Shown: in pieces, positions 1 through 11,902 of the stretch | Numbering within the stretch: the stretch's first letter is position 1 | How the letters are laid out: each line of letters opens with the position of its first letter | Origin: Delphinus delphis | Taxonomy: Eukaryota > Chordata > Mammalia > Artiodactyla > Delphinidae | NCBI RefSeq assembly: GCF_949987515.2 | Contig: NC_082684.1 | Location: 20,141,701-20,205,700, forward strand | Direction of reading: 5' to 3' | Length of the DNA: 64,000 nt | Translations under genes and position numbers: made by a program | The notes under the pieces: model-generated | Told to the model about the DNA's origin: nothing | The model's input: only the letters and a program-made list of their open reading frames with translations | Database searches by the model: none

Positions 1-1700
1 TAAAGCATTCTACAGATTCAATGCAATCCCTATCAAACTACCAATGGCATTCTTCACAGAATTAGAACAAAAAATTTTACAATTTTTATGGAAACACAAA
101 AGATCCCGAATAGCCAAAGCAATCTTAAGAAAAATGGAGTTAGAGGAATCAGGCTCCCCAACTTCAAATTCTACAACAAAGCTACAGTAATCAAGACAGT
201 ATGAGGGAGTTCCCTGGTGGTGCAGTGGTTAAGAATCCACCTGCAAATACAGGGGACACAGGTTCAAGCCCTGGTCCTGGAAGATCCCACATGCTGTAGA
301 GCAATTAAGCCTGCAAGCCACAACTACTGAGCCCACATGCCACAACTACTGCAGCCCACATGCCTAGAGCCTGTGCTCTGCAACAAAGAGAAGCCACTGG
401 AATGAGAAGCCCACACACCACAACAAAGAGTAGCCCCCACTCACTGCAACTAGAGAAAGCCCGCACACAGCAATGAACACCCAACACAACCAATAAATAA
501 ATAACTAAATAAACAAACAAACAAATAAATTTATTAAAAAAAAAAGACTGTATGGTAGTGGCACAAAAACAAATATAGATCAATGGTGCAAGATAAAATG
601 TCCAGAGATAAACCCATGCACTTACAGGCACCTAATTTATGACAAAGGAGGCAAGAACATACAATAGAGAAAAGACAGTCTCTTCAATAAGTAGTGCTGG
701 GAAAATTGGACAGCTACATGTAAAAGAATGATTTTAGAACACTACCTAACACCATACACAAAAATAAACTCCAAATGGATTAAAGACTTAAAAGTAAGAC
801 CATACACTATAAAACTCTTAGAGGAAAACAGGAAAAACACACTTTGACATAAATCACAGCAAGGTCTTTTTTGACCCACCTCCTAGAGTAACGGAAATAA
901 AAACAAAAATAAACAAATGGGACTTAATTACACTTCGAAGCCTTTGCAGAGCAAAGGAAACCATAAACAAGACAAAAAGACAACTCTCAGAATGGGAGAA
1001 AATATTTGCAAATGAAACAACAAACAAAGGATTAATCTCCAAAATATACAAACAGCTAATGGAGCTTAATATCAAAAACAAAACCCATCCAGTTAAAAAA
1101 TGGGCACAAGACTTAAATAGACATTTCTCCAAAGAACACATACAGATAGCCAAGAGGCACATGAAAAGATGCTCAACATCACTAATTATTAGAGAAATGT
1201 AAATCAAAACTACAGTGAGGTATCACCTCACACAGGTCAGAATGGCCATTATCAAAAACTCTAGAAACGATAAATGTTGGAAAGGATGTGGTGAAAAGGG
1301 AACCCTCTGCACTGTTGGACAGAATGTAAATTGATACAACCACCAATGAAAACAGTATGGAGGTTCCTTATAAAACTAAAAATAAAACTACCATATACCC
1401 AGCAGTCCCACCACTGGGCATATACCCTGAGAAAACCATAATTCAAAAAAAGAAATGTAACACAATGTTCATTGCAGCACTATTTACAATAGTCGGGACA
1501 CAGAACCAACCTAAATGTCCATCCACAGATGAATGGATAAAGAAGATGTGGCACGTATATACAATGGAATATTACTCAGCCATAAAAAGAATTGAGTTAT
1601 TTGTAGTGAGGTGGATGTACCTAGAGTCTGTCATACAGAGTGAAGTAAGTCAGAAAGAGAGAAAACAAATACTGTATGCTAATGCATATATATGGAATCT
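1..1700 (+). pseudogene. L1 ORF2 C-terminal part, decayed
   Basis: Translated segments match the C-terminal third of L1 ORF2 protein, the region after the reverse transcriptase that includes the Cys-rich domain. Recognisable pieces are [17 protein letters not shown] sequence near base 20, [19 protein letters not shown] sequence near 1155, and [20 protein letters not shown] near 1515-1575. The longest open stretch is 133 codons (1357-1758), ending in the KKKKK run that marks the ORF2/3' UTR border. Endonuclease and RT regions would lie left of the window. A SINE interrupts it at 204-543, and in-frame stops and shifts disable it. Its normal role would be target-primed reverse transcription of L1 RNA in the nucleus; no function is expected here. 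Confidence 0.9.
204..543 (+). mobile_element. tRNA-Glu-derived SINE, CHR type, long form
   Basis: The head (gttccctggtggtgcagtgg) is tRNA-Glu-like, with a B-box-like ggttcaagccc near 261. A CA-rich body and an AAAT/A-rich tail follow. Direct repeats flank it: aagacagtatg (193-203) and aagactgtatg (544-554), one mismatch. It is inserted in L1 ORF2 in the sense direction. Confidence 0.95.
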
Positions 1701-2080
1701 AAAAAAAAAGAAAAAAGGTACTGATGAACCTAGTTGCAGGGCAGGAATAAAGTGTTAGACATAAAAAAATGGACTTGAGGACATGGGATGGGAGAGCGAA
1801 GCTGGGGCGAAGTGAGAGTAGCATTGACATACATACACTACTGAATGTAAAATAGTTGGCAGGTGGGAAGCAGCAGCATAGCACAGGGAGATCAGCTCAG
1901 TGCTTTGTGATGACCTAGAGGGATGGGATAGGGAGGATGGGAGGGAGGCTCAAGAGGGAGGGGATATGGGGACATGTGTATACATATGGCTGATTTGCTT
2001 TGTTGTGCAACAGAAACTAACAGATTATTGTGAAGCAATTAAACTCCAGTAAAGATCTATTATAAAAATAAAAATAAAAA

Positions 2081-2646
2081 CTATATCTTTGGTGCCAATC
2101 ACATAGTATGTAGGAGGAAATCTAGAAAAAAGATGCTGATTTAGACAGTTAATTACAATTCCCTTTTCTGAGATGTTAAAATCAATATATGTATTCTTTC
2201 TTTATACAATGTTTATATGTGGGTAAGTTCTCACTGGATTTAAAAATTCAAAAATGTACAAAGTCATACATGAAAATTCCCTTCATTTTTCTCTCCTCAA
2301 AATTAACTTACATTAACAATAGAGTGAGACTTACGCCTTTCAGGAAATTTTATGCCAAACAAAATAGAATGAACTACTTGAAAGAAGATATATTTGGTAT
2401 TTTTACTTGTCTGGCAGAAAGTCACGGGCATATTAACACTAATTGTGCTTTGGAGTTTAACATTGCCATAGGGCATGGTTTCTTTTACCACAATATACCA
2501 AAAATATCCATTAGATAAATGATTCACATTAAACTTTTGCTACCTGGGTGGGTGTTCTATTTGTTTTGTCGCTAATTCTAAATATATTGTGGTTCTTAGT
2601 ATGCTACTGCATTTGGTGGCTCTGTAGCTGCATAAGAATATAACTA
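2081..2646. other. AT-rich stretch, nothing recognised
   Basis: This lies between the L1 tail and the next SINE. Overlapping open frames of 109 (+) and 74 (-) codons occur around 2189-2527. Neither shows a recognisable domain, and open frames of this size are common by chance. I see no repeat I can name. Confidence 0.4.
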
Positions 2647-2660
2647 AAAACATTAACAGG

Positions 2661-2863
2661 GCTTCCCTGGTGGTGCAGTGGTTGACAGTCCGCCTGCTGA
2701 TGCAGGGGACACGGGTTCGTGCCCCGGTCCAGGAAGATCCCACATGCCGCGGAGCAGCTGGGCCCATAAGCCATGGCTGCTGGGCCTGCATGTCCGGAGC
2801 CTGTGCTCCGCAATGGGAGAGGCCACAACAGTGAGAGGTCCATGTATCACAAAAAAACAAAAC
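2661..2863 (+). mobile_element. CHR-type SINE, short cetacean form
   Basis: A short, GC-rich SINE of about 200 bp with head gcttccctggtggtgcagtg, B-box-like gggttcgtgcccc and an end in an A/C-rich tail. It has a perfect 14-bp target-site duplication, aaaacattaacagg, at 2647-2660 and 2864-2877. Open frames read across it on both strands are artefacts of its stop-poor sequence. Confidence 0.97.
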
Positions 2864-2877
2864 AAAACATTAACAGG

Positions 2878-4615
2878 CTGTTATAGAAGCTGGTGTTCCA
2901 AATTTTCCTTAATTTTCCAAAAATACACTATTAAATTTAAAAACTACTACATGTAAGCAGGTTTTCATACATTTGTGAGTAGTTAAATGTATTGCAAAAT
3001 CCAAACAAGTTTTTTAAATCCTTAAAAGTACAGTAGATAAAAACATACATACCACAAGTCATGTATTTTGCTTTGCTCATCATACCACATATTAAATAAG
3101 AAAGGAATCAAGGGGGAAACAAGATAAGCAAGGGAGTCAGAATTTTTAGTGGCACACTGTCACTGCAATGCACATTTTGCTGCAGAACACCTAAAGTTAA
3201 AAATCCCTCCGTTTATCAATACAAAATAAAGAACACCTTTGCAAAGTATTTTCTAAGCACAAACTAGAATTTGGCATACTTATGTGTGAATATTGTGATT
3301 GGCACTGTTAGTCTAATAGAAAGCAAATGGGCAGCTCTATTAACTACTGTGGCTTAAAATTCTGATTTGTTTCATCCTCTAATTAAAATCCAATAATGCT
3401 AAAGGTGAGATACATTATGTATAAATTTACTTTAGCAATGAGAGTTCTCTTAGATGATATAAATGTCACGATGCAATTGCAGGACCTTTTCTTAAACATG
3501 AAAAATGGAAATAATCTTTAGCACAGAGGTCCAAACCATTTCCAAAGGACAGACAGAAAGGCCTAGGAAGCCAGAGCACCTTAGACAGCGGTCTATGACT
3601 GGGTTTCATGTCTTGGTACTACTGGGGAGCCAACAAAAATATAAATTTTCTCCCTCAAGCCCTAGTTAGTTAGAAAAAGGAAGCAGGCCAATGTTCTGGT
3701 GATAACACATCAGCTACACAAAAGTCACCAGAACAGAATCCACTTTATTTTTCTTTAATTTTTTATATAATTTTTAAGGGTTATTTCCATTTACAGTTAT
3801 TGCAAAATATTGGGTATAATTCAACATATCACCAAGTCCACTGCTGTATTTAATAATGTAGTTAGCACTCCATAGTGCTTGATTTGTAGAAACAAAGGTC
3901 TTCAGCTAAGGCTTTAAATGGGAAAGGAAAGAAATGTGAGTCACAGAGAACGTACTTCCAGAAATAAAGTCTAACCTCCAATCTCTAAATTGTTTATTTT
4001 AACTTAGGATCAGAACAATAGCATTTATTCTTTTATAACAGGAATCCAGGGTCTCTTTTCTCAAGGATCCCACAATGAGTTTAGCTCTGATTAATGGAAA
4101 TACAAAGGGAGAAAGAATGCTAAAGGGGAATGCAAGAGGAGAGAGTGATTGCCTGATAAACAGAACAGAAGGTTTGTCTCCACACTTTTATCTCTTTTGT
4201 ATAAATTACATGTCACCCATCATATTAAAAATAATATTTATTAATATACAAATAAATGAATTAATTCATCAATGATAAATAAACATAATATATAAATATA
4301 CATTATGATATTCTGTTTATTCAACTTCCTTGAAATAAGCAGGAAAGGAAAGCATAGGGCTCTGGAAGGCAAAAAAGACATTACTAAGTTATATTCCAAA
4401 ATTTGTAGATATCATTTCACAGCTGAATTGTCTGTATCCTCAATCAAAGACCATTTATTGTGGACACATGAATCTTATACATGGTAAAACTTTTAAAGAT
4501 ATTTATAGACTCAGATTCATTTGTCTAGACTGCAACTTCTTCCTTGCAAAGAACTTTGTCCTGACTTTAATGTTTACTACACTACCTAGCATACTGTGTT
4601 ATACAGAGATATCAT
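2878..4615. other. AT-rich intergenic/intronic stretch, mostly unrecognised
   Basis: No gene or well-preserved repeat is recognised apart from a weak L1 3' UTR-like piece listed separately. The 66-codon (4075-4275) and 60-codon (4305-4487) open frames have no recognisable motif and read like translated AT-rich DNA. Confidence 0.4.
3735..3830 (-). repeat. Possible old L1 3' UTR fragment
   Basis: The words tttccatttacagttattgc and aaaatattgggtata resemble the antisense of the artiodactyl L1 3' UTR block that is clearer at 30747-31085. It is short and diverged, so chance or another family is possible. Confidence 0.4.
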
Positions 4616-4619
4616 GACT

Positions 4620-4790
4620 AGCATTTTATAGCAATTTACTATTTCAAAAACAATTTCATCTACATTATCTTATATGACTTGCACTACTTGGTAAGTTAGC
4701 CAATATGATTGCCATTTCATAGAGTAAGTCGCTTAGAATCAAAAAGATTGACTTACCTGATTGTAGTTATTAAATTCCAAAACCTAGTAT
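4620..4790 (-). repeat. MIR-type SINE fragment
   Basis: Antisense MIR order is visible: acattatcttatatgacttg (the 'attatctcatttaatcctca' position), a gccatttcatagag block, then a tcgcttagaatc...gacttacctgattg block. No target duplication is visible, as expected for this age. Confidence 0.65.
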
Positions 4791-5627
4791 CCAATAAAGT
4801 CTCAGACTACAAATGTCATATTCTTCCTCAAACAGCATCCATCAAGAGATGATTATTGAATGAAAAAAATTGGTTTTTATTTGATGTCATTTTCTTAAAA
4901 TCTACCAAATGCATAATGTATATAAGTCATGGAACTAGATGCTAGAGATACAAAAATAGTGAAGATGCAGTTTTTCCACAAAATAAACTTAGAGTCTAAT
5001 AATGGTGATATCAGGGGTTCACAGGACCCACATTTTCAATCAATTATTCCTCTGCCATCCCCTCAACAGTCACCAGGTTTTCATATTGAGGCCATATAAC
5101 ATGGCACTATTTTCTCACCAAAAAGATCTTATTTCATGAATAAAAATGACACATAAAATAAAGGACTGATCTTTATAGAAGGTAAACAAAAGCAAATGCC
5201 TTGATGGGATACCCTATGAGGTTTCAGAGTTATTTTTTACATAAGTATATCAAATATGTGAAAGACAATTATGTAATTGTAATTTTCTCAGAGAAAAGAA
5301 CACATAGATTTCTATGTATTCTAATAGTTGTATCTGATCAGAAATTCAGAAATAAAAAGTTAAGCTCAAAATTGAAAGTAAAGACTTATTTGATGCCAGG
5401 TAGCATCTGAAAATTTTCACACCTCATTTGATATCAACTGGGTTGATATCCTAATGGGTTTTATGCCTGTATCTCCAGCCTGAGACTTGTTTTCCTTGTT
5501 GCTGAACTATATGACAAAATACAAACTGAATATCTGTGTTCTGCTTCAGATATATTCAAATGTATTCTTATTAACTCTAAACCAAGAAAAAAACATCAAT
5601 CAAACACAACTCAAAACAAATAAAAAT
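4791..5627. other. AT-rich stretch, nothing recognised
   Basis: No repeat or gene is recognised. A 69-codon open frame at 5201-5410 has no domain signature. Confidence 0.4.
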
Positions 5628-5637
5628 ACTACCTAGG

Positions 5638-5848
5638 GGGCTTCCGTGGTGGCACAGTGATTGAGAGTCCACCTGCTGATGCAGGGGACACAGGTTTGTG
5701 CCCTGGTCCGGGAAGATCCCACATGCCGCGGAGCGGCTAGGCACGTGAGCCATGGCTGCTGAGCTTGTGCGTCCGGAGCCTGTGCTCTGCAACAGGAGAG
5801 GCCACAACAGTGAGAGGCCCACATATCACAAAAAAAAAAAAAAAAAAA
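5638..5848 (+). mobile_element. CHR-type SINE, short cetacean form
   Basis: Same short class as at 2661, with a pure A tail of about 20. A perfect 10-bp target duplication, actacctagg, lies at 5628-5637 and 5849-5858. Several CpG positions have decayed to TG/CA, so it is older than the copy at 11673. Confidence 0.97.
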
Positions 5849-5858
5849 ACTACCTAGG

Positions 5859-6305
5859 ACTCTGAGGTAAACCCAAAAGCAAGGAAGTTTTCTGATGTAG
5901 AGTTGAACCCTGGAAAGAAAGAAGAGCTTAGAATGAGTTACTCATTCTTAGGGTCTTCAGCTGGAAGACAGAACACAGTTCTCCAGGGGGTGGCTGAAAT
6001 TCAGAAAGAAAACATAAAGTCCTCTGGCCTGTAATAACAGACATCAGAGTTCAGGGCAACCACAGTCTTTGGAAAATGAGGAGTTAATCCTGGAGGGTAC
6101 AGGGCCAGAGAAGGAAAACCCCAAATTCTATGTTTACCCTATTCTCAAATCTCTGACTTGAAGCCAGAAACACATAAGCATGGGGCAGACTGCCAACAGC
6201 CTCTCTAAAGAGAAAAGAACAAAATGGAACATAGCTATTGCTCAAGAGAAATGGTTTGTAAATTGATTCAAACAGTATTAATTGCCTGCTATAAGAAAGA
6301 TGCCA
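5859..6305. other. Unassigned, possibly the 5' end of the following ancient L1
   Basis: Purine-rich sequence runs directly into recognisable L1M ORF1. It could be a decayed L1M 5' UTR, but I cannot align it from memory. Confidence 0.3.
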
Positions 6306-6309
6306 AAAC

Positions 6310-8121
6310 TCTGGAGGAATAATGCAGAATCCAGAGTCTCTACAATATAATATTTACAATTCTGGAATGCAATCCAAAATTATGAAGTATATGAAGAACT
6401 TGGAAAATATGATCTTGTTCTCAAAGAAAAAAACAGTCAACAGAAACCAACACTGAGATGACCCAGATGTTAGAACACTTAGTCTAGGACTTTAAAGCAG
6501 ATATTATAACTATGCTTAATGAGAAAAGAGAAGCATAATCTTATAATAAATAAAAAGATAGATGTCAAAAGAGAAATAGAAACAATGAAAATATTCAAGA
6601 GGAAATTTTAGAAGTGAAAAATACATCTGACATCAAAAATGTCCAGGGTGGTTATAATAGAATGGAGATAATTTTTAAAAAAAGAATCACTAAACAGAAA
6701 AATAGATTAAAAGAAGATATCTAATCTGAAGAAAAAAGAGGAAAATAATGAAAAAAAGTGAACAGAACTTCAGGTACAAGTGGGATAACAAAAAAGAAAT
6801 CTCTAACGTATGTATGATTAGAATCCCACAGAGTTTATAGACATTTGACCAGGAAAAATACTTAAACAAATATTGGCCCCAAAATTTCCCAATTGTGGTG
6901 AAAGACATACATTTACAGATTCAATAGAATCAGTCAAAATCAAACAGGGTAAGTATGAGGAAACCATGACTAAATAATTCATAGTCAATTGCTGAAAACT
7001 ACAGCTAAAAATAGAATTCTGAATGCAGTCAGAGAAGAATGACAACTTATATTCAGGGGGAAAATAATTAGAATACCCTGAAACTTCTAATCAGAAATTA
7101 TAGAAATCAGAAGACAGCAAAATGACATATTTGAAGTGTTGAAAGGAAAGAATTGACCACCTGGAATTTCATATCTATACAAATATCTTTCAAGAATAAT
7201 AATGTGACATTTCCAGAGAAAAGAAAAATAAGTAAATCATCTGCAGACCCCCCACTATAAGGAATGTTGAAAGATATTTTTCAGGCTGAAGGGATATGGC
7301 ATGATATAGAACAGTATCCTCAAAAATGAATGGATGAAGAACGCCACAAATGGTATACATTGAAATAAATTCAAAATACAATATTTTTTCTCACTTTTAA
7401 AATATATGTGACTATTTTACAAAAAAATACAACAAATTCTGGTTGCTATAATGTATGTATATATAATACATATGACACAATACCATAAATATAAAGGGAT
7501 ATAAACAATTAGAAATTTTCTGCATAAAAATGCATTTTATTAACTGATAAAATATTAATTCTAAGTATACTAAAACGTTTAAGATGTGTTATCTCTAGAG
7601 TAATCTCCAAGACAATGCAAAGATTAACAATCAAATACATGAATTAAAATGAAATAATAAAAAAAATCTAAATAACACAAAAGAAAGCAGGAAATAAAAA
7701 AACAGAACAGGGTTTCCCTGGTGGTGCAGTGGTTGAGAATCTGCCTGCTAATGCAGGGGACACGGGTTCAAACCCTGGTCTGGGAGGATCCCACATCCCA
7801 TGGAGCAACCAGGCTCATGAGCCACAACTACTGAGCCTGCGCGTCTGGAGCCTGTGCTCTGCAACAAGAGAAGCCGTGATAGTGAGAGGCCCACACACCA
7901 CGGTGAAGAGTGGCCCCCACTTGCCACAACTAGAGAAAGCCCTCGCACAGAAATGAAGACCCAACACAGGAAAAATAAAAAAAAATAATTAATAAAAACT
8001 CCTACCACCAACATCTTCTTCAAAAAAACAACAAAAAAAGGGACAAACAGAAAACAAAAATATTAACCATAAATCCAAATATATTAATAATTCAATTTAA
8101 CTGAATAAACTAAACATTCCA
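6310..8121 (+). mobile_element. Ancient L1M-type LINE: ORF1, inter-ORF region and start of ORF2
   Basis: The order matches mammalian L1M elements. ORF1 coiled-coil-like sequence comes first (gatgacccagatgttagaac at about 6456, then a Lys/Glu-rich stretch). The ORF1 C-terminal region follows (gcagtcagagaagaatgaca, gaaatcagaagacagcaaaa, ttttcaggctgaagggat near 7279). Next is an AT-rich inter-ORF segment, and after the SINE comes the ORF2 start (ggacaaacagaaaac ... ccaattaaaagac). All reading frames are broken. A SINE occupies 7710-8036, and the younger L1 copy 2 splits it at 8133; the continuation is at 14477. Confidence 0.85.
7710..8036 (+). mobile_element. CHR-type SINE, long form
   Basis: The head is gtttccctggtggtgcagtgg, with B-box-like gggttcaaaccc and a body ending in gaagacccaacacagg. 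The A-rich tail contains a non-A stretch (tcctaccaccaacatcttct) before flanking L1M resumes at ggacaaacag. I could not define a clean target duplication. Confidence 0.9.
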
Positions 8122-8132
8122 ATTAAAAGACT

Positions 8133-9984
8133 AAAAAAAGAAGATGGCATACTAGGAGGACACAGAATTTTCATCTCCTCACAACTAGGGCACCTACCAG
8201 GCACCAGTGGGGGACCATGGATACATAAGGGGATGGGAGGAATGCCCAGTGACCTGGTAGGTTGTGGGGCATAAGGGAAGCGAAAAGCGAAGGGGGAAGA
8301 AAAGTGGAGGTGGGACGGGACTAGCACCCCTGAGGGACAGCTGGGGGAGGGGGAAGGATCCCACACCAAAGAGAGAAATTGGGGAACCATTGGGAGGGCA
8401 GAGGATCAAAAGGGAGCGTGGCCAGCTTTCCTGTGCCCACTTGGAACCCAGGGAACATGTTGAGATCCCAGTCCTGATCCACTGCCCACCTAGGACCCCT
8501 ACAGCTGTACAGTCCTGAGGGAGTGGGAGGGAGGGAAGTGGGAGCTAAAGTAAAGGCCAGGCCACAAGGACAGGAGTGGCTGGAGTGTGAAGGTGTTCCT
8601 ACACCCAGCAGGACCCACCCACAGTTAGGGGTCCAGCACAGATGGGGGAGACCATGGGAGAGACGTTGGGGAGGGATAAGAGGGAACAGGGCCAGTGTTT
8701 TCCCTGTTGGGCTCCCGGGACTAATCCTCTGCTTTTGGAGCCTTCCTTCTGCCATGCAGAGCCCAAGCCCCACCCCTACACCCCTACCCAGAGCCCTACC
8801 TCTACACTCAGACACCCCCTCCAATGAAGTGGGCCTAAACCCCACCTATGCACCCTCACTCAGGGCCCTACCTACAAACTCCAGAACTCCACACTCCAGA
8901 GGCTCTCCTTTCTACCTGCTGCCTCTCCCCTTCCACACAGGTCCTAAGCAGAGGCCCTGCTCCATGCTTGAATGTAGTCCTGCCTAGGCCCCACCCCATG
9001 CTCTAACATCAAACACCCACCGACCTAGGTCCCTCCCCACCCTAAACCCTGCCCATACATAAGTCCCAACCCCATTTAAACTCCACCCCCATAGCCAAGG
9101 TTTTTTTTTTCTTTTCTTTTTACTCTTTATTTATTTATTTTTTTATAAATGTATTTATTTTTGGCTGTGTTGGTTCTTCGTTGCTGCATGTGGGCTTTCT
9201 CTAGTTGCAGCAAGCAGGGGCTGCTCTTCATTGCAGTGTGTGGGCTTCTCATTGCGGTGGCTTCTCTTATTGTGGAGCACAGGCTCTAGACACGTGGGCT
9301 TCAGTAGATGCAGCACACAAGCTCAGTAGTTGTGACTCACGGGCTTAGTTGCTCCATGGCATTGGGATCTTCCCAGACCAGGGCTTGAATCCATGTCCCC
9401 TGCATTGGCAGGTGGATTCTTAATCACTGCACCACAAGGGAAGTCCTTTTCTCCTCTTTTAGATTGGGGTTCTGTATACCTTGTTGATTCATTGTTGTTG
9501 ATTCTTTTATATTTTTACTTTTCCTAATAAATCTTTTATTTTTCTAATTTTATTTCATTCTTATTTGGCTTGTTCCCCAACCTGTTTTCTGTGTGGTTTT
9601 ATTTTACCTTCTTGCAATTGTTTCAGAGTATTATTTTTCCTAATATATTTTCTACCTTTCTATTCTTTGATAATGTACTGCTCCTTTTTCTCTTTTTTTT
9701 TTTCTACTATGCCACGAAGCTTCAGGGATGTTGGTTCCCAGGCCAGAGGTTAGGCCCAAGCTCCTATGGTGGTAGCTCCAAGTCCAAAAATCTGGGCTAA
9801 CAGAGAACTTCAGATCCCAGGGAATATCAACTGGAATGAGGCCTCCCAGAAGTCCTCATTTCAGCACCAAGACCCAATTCTATCCAGCTGCCTACAAACT
9901 CCAGTACTGAACATTTTAGGCCAAACAACCAGTAAGACAGGAATACAGCACCACCCATCAAAAAAAAAAAAAAAAGAAAAGAAA
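8133..9984 (+). promoter_or_regulatory. L1 5' UTR (presumed internal Pol II promoter), split by a SINE
   Basis: The only strongly GC-rich stretch in the window (about 8180-9090) is this L1 leader: G-rich first, then C-rich (cccacccctacacccctacc near 8770). It continues after an antisense SINE as T-rich sequence and ends just before the ORF1 start. L1 5' UTRs carry an internal promoter in characterised mammals; its presence here is inference from position. Overlapping open frames of 154 (+) and 174 (-) codons are expected in GC-rich DNA with few stops. I see no CpG-rich core of host-promoter type. Confidence 0.55.
9122..9446 (-). mobile_element. CHR-type SINE, long form, antisense in L1 5' UTR
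   Basis: Read on the minus strand it starts ggacttcccttgtggtgcag, carries a B-box-like block near 9390, and ends in an AAAT-rich tail (seen here as tttatttatttatttttt). Near-identical cttttctttt and cttttctcct flanks suggest a short target duplication. It splits the copy 2 leader. Confidence 0.93.
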
Positions 9985-10875
9985 ATGAAATGACCAAAAC
10001 ATATGTTGCAGACGAAGGAGCAAGATAAAAACCTACAAGACCAAATAAATGAAGATGAAATAGGCAACCTACCTGGAAAAGAATTCAGAGTAATGATAGT
10101 AAAGATGTTCCAAAATCTCAGAAACAGAATGGAGAAAATACAAGAAACATTTAACAAGGATCTAGAAGAACTAAAGAGCAAATAAACAGTGATGAACAGC
10201 ATAATTACTGAAATTAAAAATACTCTAGAAGGAATCAGTAGCAGAAAAACTGAGGCACAAGAATGGATAAGTGAGCTGGAAGATAAAATGTTGGAAATAA
10301 CTGCCAGGGAGCAGAATAAAGAAAAAAGAATGAAAAGAATTAAGGACAGTATCAGATACCACTGGGACAACATTAAATGCACCAACATTCAAATTACAGG
10401 GGTCCCAGAAGAAGAAGAGAAAAAGAAAGGGACTGAGAAAATATTTGAAGAGGTTATAGTTGAAAACTTCTCCAACATGGGAAAGGAAATAGTCAATTAA
10501 GTCTAGGAAGCACAGAGAGTCCCATACAGGATAAACGCAAAGAGAAACACACCGAGACACACATTAATCAAACTTTCAAAACTTAAAAACAAAGAAAAAC
10601 TATTAAAAGCAGCAAGGGAAAAGCAACAAATAACATACAAGGGAAACCCCATAAAGTTAACAGCTGATCTTTCAGCAGAAACTCTGAAAGCCAGAAGAGA
10701 GTGACAGGACATATTTAAAGTGATGAAAGGGAAAAACCTACAATCAAGATTACTCTACCCAGCTAGGATCTCATTCAGATTTGATGGAGAAATTAAAAAC
10801 TTTAGATAAGCAAAAGTTAAGAGAATTCAGCACCACCAAACCAAATTTCAACAAATGCTAAAGGAACTTCTCTAG
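9985..10875 (+). pseudogene. L1 ORF1 pseudogene (copy 2)
   Basis: ORF1 protein is the L1 RNA-binding chaperone: coiled coil, RRM, C-terminal domain. The whole gene lies in one frame without frameshift, about 297 codons. The probable original start is ATG 9985; codon 3 is now TGA (9991), and alignment with copy 3 (MKRQR...) suggests a former Arg codon. Other stops are TAA 10183, TAA 10498, TAG 10504, a TGA near 10702 and a TAA in the LRD-equivalent region near 10806. The natural stop is TAG 10873. Recognisable parts are a Leu/Lys/Glu-rich coiled coil (10050-10350), ITGVPEEEE (about 10395, RRM start) and NTPRHTLIKLSK-like sequence near 10548. Damage is by point mutation only, unlike ORF2. Confidence 0.93.
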
Positions 10876-10944
10876 GCAGGAAACACAAGAGAAGGAAATG
10901 ACCTACAAAAGCAAACCCAAAACAAATACAAAATGGAAATATGA

Positions 10945-11861
10945 ACATATATATCGATAATTACCTTAAATGTAAATGGATTAAATGCTCCAACCAAAAG
11001 ACATACACTGGCTGAATGGATACAAAAACAAGACCCATACATAAGCTGTCTACAAGAGACCCACTTCAGACATAGGGAAACATACAGACTGAAAGTGAGG
11101 TGATGGAAAGAGATATTCCATGCAAATGGAAAATAAAAGAAAGCTGGAATAGCAATTCTTGTATCAGACAAAATGGACTTTAAAATAGACTATTACAAGA
11201 GACAAAGAAGGACAATACATAATGATCAAGGGATCAATCCAAGAAGAAGATATAACAATTGTAAATATGTATGTACCCAACGTAGGAGCACTTCAATGCA
11301 TAAGGCAAATGTTAACAGCCATAAAAGGGGAAATCGACAGTAACACAATCATAGTAGGGGACTTTAACAACCCACTTTCATCAATGGACACATCATCCAA
11401 AATGAAATAAATAAGGAAACACAAGCTTTAAATGACATTAAACAAGATGGACTTAACTGATATTTATGGGATATTCCATCCAAAAACAACAGAATACACT
11501 TTCTTCTCAAGTGCACATGGAAAATTCTCCAGGATAGATCACATCTTGGGTCACAAATCAAGCCTTTGTAAATTTAAGAAAATTGAAATCGTATCAGGTA
11601 TCTTTTCCAAGCACAACGCTATGAGACTAGATATCAATTATAGGAAAAAAAATTAAAAATACAAGCACATGGGGCTTCCCTGGTGGTGCAGTGGTTGAGA
11701 GTCCGCCTGCCGATGCAGGGGACACGGGTTCGTGCCCCGGTCTGGGAAGATTCCACATGCCGCGGAGCGGCTGGGACCGTGAACCACGACCACTGAGCCT
11801 GCACGTCTGGAGCCTGTGCTCCGCATCGGGAGAGGCCACAACAGTGAGAGGCCCACGCACC

Positions 11862-11902
<41 letters not shown>

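Larger units (their letters stand above)
1..2080 (+). mobile_element. LINE-1 copy 1, 3' portion, split by a SINE
   Basis: The window opens inside an L1 and runs through the end of ORF2, the 3' UTR and an A-rich tail ending near 2080. L1 sequence stops at about 203 and resumes at 544 around a SINE. The 3' UTR (about 1700-2050) has a GGGAGG-rich stretch and the block cacagggagatcagctcagt, the same type as copy 2. The upstream part lies outside the window, so total length is unknown. Several stop codons and frame changes show it is dead. Confidence 0.95.

Noticed and set aside
205..280. tRNA-Glu gene
   Set aside because: The tRNA-like head with A and B boxes belongs to SINEs; the acceptor stem and anticodon arm are not preserved, and A-rich tails follow.
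2540..2956. Several 70-106 codon open frames on both strands
   Set aside because: They read across a SINE and recur in the same form at 5577-5824, 11627-12023 and 38352-38742; they are by-products of the SINE sequence.
8321..8987. GC-rich block that could be read as a CpG-island host promoter or a gene
   Set aside because: Position and flanks show it is the leader of L1 copy 2, directly upstream of its ORF1; it is not rich in CG dinucleotides throughout.
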